Translations under genes and position numbers: made by a program | Notes under the pieces: generated by a model | What the model saw: only the letters and a program-made list of their open reading frames with translations | Databases searched by the model: none | Told to the model about the DNA's origin: nothing | Part shown: one piece after another, positions 58,546 through 64,000 of the stretch | Layout: each line of letters starts with the position of its first letter | Position numbering within the stretch: position 1 is the first letter of the stretch | Origin: Metaruminococcus_A sp003150405 | GTDB taxonomy: Bacteria; Bacillota; Clostridia; Oscillospirales; Ruminococcaceae | DNA: 64,000 nucleotides | Assembly: GCA_902489745.1 (NCBI GenBank) | Contig: CABUBB010000001.1 | Span: 186,001 to 250,000, forward strand | Direction: 5' to 3'

Positions 58546-59078
58546 TTTTCCATCGCCTGCTTTTCAAAATCACGATACATCAGGCTTGGCTGAATATCCG
58601 CGTTGTTCTGGTATTTGCCGCTGTGGTAGGGCTCATAATCCCCGTCGATGGTGTGATAATAAATCTGGCAGATTTCCGCCCCCGGGTAAATACGAATCGG
58701 CTGTACACAGAAAATTTCCAGCGTCCAGTACCCCGCAAAACCAACGTCCCCGAACCCTGCCGTCACATGGATGAACAGCCCGAGCCGCCCGGTGGAGGAG
58801 CGCCCCTCCAGCATGGGGACAAAGCCCTCGGTTCTGGTGAATTCCTGCGTCCGTCCAAGGTACAGTCTCCCTGGCTCCAGCACCAGGCCTTCGTCCGGTA
58901 TAACAATCCGCCTGGTCGCGTTTGGGCGCTTCATGTCCAGCACACGCTCCTCGTAAACCAGCAGCTCGTTGTGCAGCGAGAGATTGTAGCTGTTCGGATT
59001 TACCCGTGCCGCGTCATACGGTTCAATGATGATGTTTGTCCCAATCTGCTTCTGAATCTCTTTTCCGGATAAGATCAT
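58542..59078 (-). CDS. dcd: dCTP deaminase
   Basis: Deaminates dCTP to dUTP on the way to dTTP. The 178-residue protein has YNLSLHNELLVYE, GRSSTGRLGLFIHVTAGFGDVGFAGYWTLEIF, in which the catalytic Glu sits in the last segment, and CQIYYHTIDGDYEPY near the C-terminus. It could be bifunctional with dUTPase, but that is not decided by sequence alone. ATG 59078 follows AAAGGGTG; GTG 59087 overlaps that site. Confidence 0.92.
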   Translation of the reverse strand: MILSGKEIQKQIGTNIIIEPYDAARVNPNSYNLSLHNELLVYEERVLDMKRPNATRRIVIPDEGLVLEPGRLYLGRTQEFTRTEGFVPMLEGRSSTGRLGLFIHVTAGFGDVGFAGYWTLEIFCVQPIRIYPGAEICQIYYHTIDGDYEPYHSGKYQNNADIQPSLMYRDFEKQAMEK

Positions 59079-59375
59079 GCCCTTCACCCTTTCCTGAATC
59101 CATCTGCCGGAAACCCGGCCTTTCTTGTATTGCGGTTATCCTGCTGTATGGCTTCTGTTCGTTGTTCTGATTATTATCTGCCGCATGTCAATATTGCTCA
59201 GCCGTATCATATTGCGAATCCCGTTGGGCGGCACGTGTTAATTGTTTTCGGTCTGCCGGCCGTTTCAGGTTCCACCCTGTGGATCAGCCTTTGTCCGCAA
59301 ACACTGCCGCCGTGTTCCAAGCCCTATTTTCCGTTCCGACCCACCCGGCTAACCGTCAAATCCGCCGTATCATAC

Positions 59376-59900
59376 TTATGATCCCGGCGGCAGCCACTTG
59401 AGCACTCCCTGCAATTTCCGTACCAGCAGGTGGGCAATCACTCCGGTCAGAATACCCGTCGCCGTCCCTGAAAGCAGGAGCACGGGAAAATATCCCCACA
59501 CCGCCCCGGAACCGAGCGTAACTGTTGCCGCTGCAAGCTGGCCGATGTTGTGGAATACGCCGCCTGCCGCACTCACGCCCACGACGCCAAAGCAGCGCAG
59601 CCGGAGGAGCAGGCACATCATGCCAAAGCTCAGCAGGCCGCCGCACAGGCTGTAAAATAAGCTGTTGAGGTCCCCAAACAGCAGCCCGGTCAGCAGAATG
59701 CGTGTGAGGTTGATAAGCAGCGCGTACCGCATTCCAAACAGATAAAGCGCCGCCAAAACTGCAATGTTCGCAAGCCCCGGTTTCACTCCGGGCGCCGCTG
59801 TCAGCGGCGGGATCAGCCGTTCCAGGTAGGAGATTGCCATCGCAAACACAGCAAACAGCGCGCAAAGGCTCACCATTTTTGCGGTGCCGCGCCCGTTCAC
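59376..59900 (-). CDS. Gx transporter family protein (heptaprenyl diphosphate synthase component I-like)
   Basis: A 174-residue membrane protein with five to six hydrophobic segments. SYLERLIPPLTAAPGVKPGLANIAVLAALYLFG and RILLTGLLFGDLNSLFYSLCGGLLSF are typical of the family. Its GTG overlaps the TGA of the NusG-domain-II gene (GTGA), so the two are coupled. Another frame of equal length overlaps it but has no family resemblance. In related genomes the pair often lies near FMN-binding or polyprenyl synthase genes. Confidence 0.85.
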   Translation of the reverse strand: MNGRGTAKMVSLCALFAVFAMAISYLERLIPPLTAAPGVKPGLANIAVLAALYLFGMRYALLINLTRILLTGLLFGDLNSLFYSLCGGLLSFGMMCLLLRLRCFGVVGVSAAGGVFHNIGQLAAATVTLGSGAVWGYFPVLLLSGTATGILTGVIAHLLVRKLQGVLKWLPPGS

Positions 59901-60259
59901 GACGCCACCGCGTCGTAAGACGCGCCTCCGCCGGTAATTTCCACCACAATCCGGTGCGGCAGACAGACAATGCTCTCGCCGCTGTGTGCAATCCGGCCCT
60001 GGTAAACGCACTGCCGTCCGGCGCAGTTCGCCTCTTCCATCCGCACCGTACTGCCCTCTAGAACTACTAGGTTGTGCGCCCCCTCCTGGTCAATGGGGAT
60101 TCTCCGGTCCTCATCCAACGGGTAACTTCCGTAAGGCGCGCCGTCTACCGTAATTACAACCGTGGTTCCGGCACTCTGGGAAAAGCCCACGGCAAACCAG
60201 CCGCCAAATCCGGCCAGCAGCAGGCAGAGAATGAGCACAACATCCGCCTTTTTTACCAT
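59897..60259 (-). CDS. NusG domain II-containing protein
   Basis: A 120-residue protein with an N-terminal hydrophobic anchor (about 5-25) and an external beta domain. EEANCAGRQCVYQGRIAHSGESIVCLPHRIVVEI carries the Cys and sequence pattern of the NusG domain II (DUF2011-like) proteins. CAGGAGGAAAG precedes ATG 60259. The family is associated with flavinylated or redox systems. It diverges from apbE with 88 nt between. Confidence 0.85.
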   Translation of the reverse strand: MVKKADVVLILCLLLAGFGGWFAVGFSQSAGTTVVITVDGAPYGSYPLDEDRRIPIDQEGAHNLVVLEGSTVRMEEANCAGRQCVYQGRIAHSGESIVCLPHRIVVEITGGGASYDAVAS

Positions 60260-60347
60260 ACGCCTTTCCTCCTGTTCAATGGATTTGACATTTTCCCCCA
60301 AACCGCCGATAATAATATAGATACCATCCACACAAAGGGGAGAGATT

Positions 60348-61352
60348 TTGAAACACCTGTTGTCCCTGCTCAGCGCAGCCGTCCTGTCCGCAGTTATCCT
60401 GCTGTCCGGCTGTGCCGCGCCCCAACCCATTTCCAAAACCGGGTTTTGTCTTAATACCACCTGCACCGTCACATTGTATGACACCGAGGACGAAGCCTTG
60501 CTCGACGGCGCTTTTGCGCGGATTGAGCACTACGAAAACCTCTTCAGTAAAACGGTGGAGGGGAGTGACATCTCCCGCATCAATCAGGCTGAAGGCGCCC
60601 CGGTCGCCGTCGACCCGGAAACGGCGGAGCTGCTCCGTGCCGCCATCAGCTATTCCGAGCTCACCGGCGGTAAATTTGACGTGACCATCGGCCGGGTCAG
60701 CAGCCTGTGGGATTTCACTTCGGAATCCCCGGTTCCTCCCTCCAAAGAAGAAGTCGCGGAAGCGCTTGCCACTGTCGGTTCTCAAAATCTTTCGGTAGAG
60801 GGTAATACCGTCACCGTCCCAGCCGGTACTCAGCTTGATTTGGGCGGTATCGCCAAAGGGTACATTGCTGACCGTGTTGCGGATTATCTCCGGGAAAACG
60901 GGGTGGAGCGGGCCATTATCAACCTTGGCGGCAACGTCCTCACCATCGGCGGCAAGTCGGATTCCCAGCCCTGGAAGGTAGGCATCCAGCAGCCTTTTGC
61001 CAGCCATAGCAGCATCATCGGTTCGGTCAGCGTGTCGGACTGGTCGGTTGTTACCTCCGGTATTTATGAGCGCTGCTTTACCTATGAAGGGGCGTTTTAC
61101 CACCATATTCTGGATCCACAGACCGGCTATCCAGTCGCGAACGGCCTTCAGGCAGTCACCATCCTCTCCGAATCCTCCGCCACGGCGGATGCCCTGAGCA
61201 CCGCCTCTTTCCTGCTCGGCGCGGATGAGGCGAAAGCTCTTATCGAATCTCTGCCGGATACCGAGGCCATCTTCATCACTCTGGACGGATCGGTCGAAAC
61301 CACCTCTGGCATCGGTACACAGATTCCGTTTGAACAAAAAGCGCTGGTGTAG
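60348..61352 (+). CDS. apbE: FAD:protein FMN transferase (ApbE lipoprotein)
   Basis: Attaches FMN covalently to Thr or Ser of flavoproteins outside the membrane. The 334-residue protein starts with TTG at 60348 after GGGGAGAG. The lipobox LLSGC at residues 18-22 predicts a lipoprotein. Family motifs: YENLFSKTVEGSDISRIN, GGKFDVTIG, LDLGGIAKGYIADR, and HHILDPQTGYPV. The Asp and Thr for Mg/FAD binding in these stretches are present. No FMN-acceptor protein is visible in the window. It lies divergent from NusG domain II/Gx. Confidence 0.92.
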   Translation: MKHLLSLLSAAVLSAVILLSGCAAPQPISKTGFCLNTTCTVTLYDTEDEALLDGAFARIEHYENLFSKTVEGSDISRINQAEGAPVAVDPETAELLRAAISYSELTGGKFDVTIGRVSSLWDFTSESPVPPSKEEVAEALATVGSQNLSVEGNTVTVPAGTQLDLGGIAKGYIADRVADYLRENGVERAIINLGGNVLTIGGKSDSQPWKVGIQQPFASHSSIIGSVSVSDWSVVTSGIYERCFTYEGAFYHHILDPQTGYPVANGLQAVTILSESSATADALSTASFLLGADEAKALIESLPDTEAIFITLDGSVETTSGIGTQIPFEQKALV

Positions 61353-61424
61353 CCGTCTGCTGTGTTCCCATAAACTGCCGGGGCGCTCCATAAAGCCGGG
61401 AGCAGCGCGCCCCGGCGTATTACC

Positions 61425-61455
61425 AGCCCTGCCGCTCGTGCGGCAGGGCTTTTTT
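61425..61455 (+). terminator. Rho-independent terminator after apbE
   Basis: agccctgccgc / gcggcagggct, a perfect 11-bp stem, 4-nt loop, then TTTTT. Confidence 0.92.
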
Positions 61456-61632
61456 ACTGCAACAACCAAATTATACGGGATTCCGCCCTGCCTGTCAATT
61501 TTTCGCCGCATCCTTGCTTGATTGCCTGCCGCCCGGCAAAAAAAGAGGCATGATGCGCCGGCTTGTCACATAAATTGCATTAGAAGGGGAGACGTCCCCT
61601 GCAATTTTCACGGACAGGAAGGAAAAGACGGC

Positions 61633-61914
61633 ATGAAACACAAGCAAAATTTTCCCACAACCCTGGGTGAGCTGGGTGTCGGCCAGCAGGCGGTTGTTGT
61701 CGGCGTCAATGCAACCGGCGCCATGAAACGCCGCCTCGTGGATATGGGCGTTCTCCCCGGTACCGGCGTTTTGGTGCGCAGAATCGCCCCGCTGGGGGAT
61801 CCCATCCAAATTCATCTCCGCGGATATGATCTTCTCATCCGCGGCAGTGAAGCGCGCAGCATTCTTGTTCGTACCGCTGCGCCGCTGAGGGGAGGAACAC
61901 GGAGTGGCTCTTAA
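61633..61914 (+). CDS. feoA: FeoA domain protein
   Basis: A 93-residue cytoplasmic SH3-like protein that partners FeoB in ferrous iron uptake. The core is TTLGELGVGQQAVVVGV...MKRRLVDMGVLPGTGVLVRRIAPLGDPIQIHLRGYDLLIR. GGAAGGAAAAG precedes ATG 61633; the frame extends upstream to 61522 but without a ribosome site. Upstream lies a small hairpin (aggggagacgtcccct). Overlaps feoB by 11 nt. Confidence 0.9.
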   Translation: MKHKQNFPTTLGELGVGQQAVVVGVNATGAMKRRLVDMGVLPGTGVLVRRIAPLGDPIQIHLRGYDLLIRGSEARSILVRTAAPLRGGTRSGS

Positions 61915-63925
61915 AATCGCCCTTGTCGGCAATCCGAACAGCGGCAAGACCTCACTCTTCAACCGCCTGACCGGTTCCAACCAGTACGTCGGCAACTGGC
62001 CGGGGGTTACGGTGGAGAAAAAGACGGGCTTTACGGCGGACAAATCCTGCGAAATTGTCGACCTCCCTGGTGTTTACTCGCTGTCGCCCTATACCATGGA
62101 GGAAATTATCACCCGGGATTTTATCCTCGACCAGCATCCCGACGCCATCATCAATATTGTCGACGGCTCCAACATCGAACGCAATCTCTATCTCACGCTG
62201 CAAACGCTGGAGCTTTCCATCCCCACCGTCATCGCCGTCAATATGATGGATCAGGTTCGCGCACGCGGCGGCGATGTCGACTGCATCCGGCTTTCCAAAT
62301 TGCTTGGCGTCCCAGTCGTTCCCATCTCCGCCAAAACCGGCAGCCACATCGACGAGCTCCTCTCTGTCGCTGCCGCATTGGCCGCCGGCCGCCAACCGGC
62401 CGCCCCCATTGTTTGTTACGATTCTGCGGCGCAAAATATGCTCAACGAGGTTGCTTCCCTCCTCGCCAATGCCTGCGGGGAAGGGGAGCGGCTGTTCTTT
62501 TACGCGGGCAAGCTGGTTGAACAGGACAGCGCAGCCATCGCAAGGCTGAAACTCTCCCAGAGCTGTATCCGTCAAATTGACCGGGCGGTGGAGCGTTACA
62601 CCGCCCGTACTCCGCACGGCGACCGCGCAGTTGTCATGGCGGATATCCGCTACCGCTTCATTGAATCGCTGGTACACGCCGCAGTTCGTAAACCGCCGCG
62701 GGAAGGCCGCCCTACCGTGACCGACCGGATTGACCGCGTCCTCACCAACCGCCTGCTCGCCCTCCCCATTTTTTTCGGCGTCATCTTCCTTATGTTTGGG
62801 CTTACTTTCGGCCCGGTGGGGAATTTCCTCAAACGTTGCGTCGAATTTTTGTTTGTCGATGTCCTTACCCCTGCTGTGGAAAAACTTCTTCTTGTTGCCA
62901 ACGCGCCGGACTGGACCTATGGCCTTCTGGCGGATGCGGTCCTCGGCGGCGTCGGTACCATTCTCACCTTTGTTCCGCAAATTCTGCTGCTTTTTCTGTG
63001 CCTCTCTTTTTTGGAGGACAGCGGCTATATGGCCCGCGCCGCCTTCATCATGGATAAGATGATGCGACGGTTCGGGCTTTCCGGCAAATCCTTCATCCCC
63101 ATGCTCATGGGGTTCGGCTGTACCACCCCAGCGGTCATGGCGGCCCGTTCGCTGGAAAACCAAAAGGATCGCAGCCTTACCATCATGCTCACCCCCTTTA
63201 TGTCCTGCGGTGCGCGTATGCCCATTTACGCCCTGTTTGCTGGGGTGTTTTTCCCGGAGGATCAGGGTGTTGTTGTGTGCAGCCTCTACCTCCTCGGCAT
63301 GGCGGTCGCCATGCTCAGCGGTGTTGTACTGAGCAAGACGCTTTTCCGCGGCGTCTTTTCTCCTTTCGTACTGGAACTGCCGCAGTACCATCTTCCGTCA
63401 CTCCGCTCCATCCTGCTGCGCACCTGGGAAAAGGGCAGGGGCTTTCTCGTCAAAGCAGGCACCATCATTTTCGCAATGAGTGTCGTCGTCTGGTTTCTCC
63501 AGAATTTCGATCTCTCCCTGCGTATGGTCGCCGACGGTGGGGACAGCATCCTCGGCCGGTTCGGCCGCCTGGTTGCCCCTGCTCTCTCTCCGCTCGGCTT
63601 CGGTACCTGGCAGGCCGCAGTTTCGCTGCTGACTGGCCTCGTCGCCAAAGAAAGTGTTGTCAGCACCATGAACGTCCTGTACGGTATGGCGGGCGGAACC
63701 GTTTCCGGGGTGCTGTCACAGGTGTTCACACCGCTTTCCGCCTACGCCTTCATGGCGTTTACCTTGTTGTATATGCCCTGTATTTCAGCGTTTGCCACCA
63801 TCCGCCGGGAGATGAACAGTTTGAAATGGGCAGCCGGCGCCGCCCTTTATCAGACCGGCGTTGCCTATTTCACCGCCCTGCTTGTTTACCAGATTGGCTC
63901 GCTTTTGATGAGGTTTTTCGCATGA
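61904..63925 (+). CDS. feoB: Ferrous iron transporter FeoB
   Basis: A 673-residue membrane Fe2+ transporter with an N-terminal G domain. G1 is GNPNSGKTSLFN at 9-20, the switch segment is NWPGVTVEKK, G3 is DLPGVYSL, and G4 is NMMD. The membrane part (from about 280) has two Gate motifs, in GFGCTTPAVMAAR and MLTPFMSCGARMPIYA. GTG 61904 follows GGGAGG. It presumably forms an operon with feoA and the small ORF downstream. Confidence 0.96.
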   Translation: MALKIALVGNPNSGKTSLFNRLTGSNQYVGNWPGVTVEKKTGFTADKSCEIVDLPGVYSLSPYTMEEIITRDFILDQHPDAIINIVDGSNIERNLYLTLQTLELSIPTVIAVNMMDQVRARGGDVDCIRLSKLLGVPVVPISAKTGSHIDELLSVAAALAAGRQPAAPIVCYDSAAQNMLNEVASLLANACGEGERLFFYAGKLVEQDSAAIARLKLSQSCIRQIDRAVERYTARTPHGDRAVVMADIRYRFIESLVHAAVRKPPREGRPTVTDRIDRVLTNRLLALPIFFGVIFLMFGLTFGPVGNFLKRCVEFLFVDVLTPAVEKLLLVANAPDWTYGLLADAVLGGVGTILTFVPQILLLFLCLSFLEDSGYMARAAFIMDKMMRRFGLSGKSFIPMLMGFGCTTPAVMAARSLENQKDRSLTIMLTPFMSCGARMPIYALFAGVFFPEDQGVVVCSLYLLGMAVAMLSGVVLSKTLFRGVFSPFVLELPQYHLPSLRSILLRTWEKGRGFLVKAGTIIFAMSVVVWFLQNFDLSLRMVADGGDSILGRFGRLVAPALSPLGFGTWQAAVSLLTGLVAKESVVSTMNVLYGMAGGTVSGVLSQVFTPLSAYAFMAFTLLYMPCISAFATIRREMNSLKWAAGAALYQTGVAYFTALLVYQIGSLLMRFFA

Positions 63926-64000
63926 ATGTTGCCGTTGTTGTTTTCTGTATCCTGCTCCTTGCAGCGTCGTTTGCCTTTGTTGTCTGCACCATCGTCCGAC
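63922..64000 (+). CDS. Small membrane protein after feoB, probably FeoB-associated (partial, cut by right edge)
   Basis: An ATG at 63922 overlaps the feoB TGA (ATGA) and opens a frame of 26 residues before the window ends: MNVAVVVFCILLLAASFAFV, one hydrophobic segment with Cys. Its place and N-terminus fit FeoB-associated Cys-rich membrane proteins, but only a fragment is available. Confidence 0.55.
   Translation, partial: MNVAVVVFCILLLAASFAFVVCTIVR

Noticed and set aside
59356..59991. Alternative 211-codon frame overlapping the Gx transporter
   Set aside because: It is Arg/Cys/Ala-rich and non-hydrophobic, while the other frame gives a family-typical membrane protein coupled by a GTGA overlap.
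61952..63391. A 479-codon minus-strand frame opposite feoB
   Set aside because: Shadow of feoB; no plausible start or family.

Overview
The window reads as a chromosomal segment of an anaerobic, endospore-forming Firmicute of class Clostridia. The evidence seen directly is a sporulation set (spoIIGA, sigE, sigG, a ylmC/ymxH-type gene, tepA, a ylzJ-like gene, spoIIIE/ftsK), AGGAGG-type ribosome sites before most genes, textbook TTGACA/TATAAT promoters, and families typical of anaerobes (hydroxyacyl-CoA dehydratase activase, a RACo-like Fe-S ASKHA protein, GGGtGRT protein, FeoAB, Rex). The moderately GC-rich coding and the gene families suggest Oscillospiraceae/Ruminococcaceae, but that placement is inference. 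There are no rRNA genes, insertion sequences, phage genes or CRISPR arrays. One tRNA gene is present.

Layout. 1-11 kb: a partial PHP/endonuclease-Q-like gene, divergent from an MBL-fold hydrolase, then a Gly/Cys-rich small protein, PRPP synthetase, a small membrane protein, a Na+/proline symporter, a GH25 muramidase, and single-gene units (VOC, Cu/Zn SOD, DUF1349, aldo/keto reductase, a small hypothetical, DUF1540). 11-15 kb: rex, icd and acn on the minus strand, the oxidative arm of the TCA cycle beside the NADH-sensing repressor. 15-27 kb: a long plus-strand run, possibly one transcription unit, with a dehydratase activase split into two ORFs, tepA, ylzJ-like, uppP, spoIIIE/ftsK, YgiQ radical SAM, a ComEC-like MBL protein and DUF3006.

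27-34 kb: the spoIIGA-sigE-ylmC operon (minus) has a promoter closely resembling the classical Spo0A-activated spoIIG promoter. A glycoside hydrolase, a divergent AraC regulator and an HD hydrolase lie between it and sigG. 34-39 kb: a RACo-like protein and a ribulokinase / ribulose-5-P 4-epimerase / transaldolase operon feeding the pentose phosphate pathway. 39-45 kb (minus): secA, pheA, a DUF4870-like gene, a lipoprotein-type MltG and DUF6506.

45-47 kb: a NifU/IscU-like protein paired with a GGGtGRT protein, with a consensus promoter and terminator; this two-gene unit is the best candidate here for an undescribed system. 47-48 kb: tRNA-Thr(CGU), followed in its direction of transcription by three diverged tandem copies of a terminator-like repeat. 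48-57 kb: alkylation repair (ogt, alkA-like), a YyaL/DUF255 protein, a TPR glycosyltransferase, a YjjG-like nucleotidase, an AEC transporter and adenine deaminase. 57-64 kb: bioY with a BirA-like operator inside a 27-bp-arm palindrome, DUF1284, dcd, a Gx transporter / NusG-domain-II pair divergent from apbE, and feoA-feoB plus a small membrane ORF cut by the right edge.

Start sites were chosen mainly by ribosome-site spacing. Where they differ from the longest reading frame, the entry says so.
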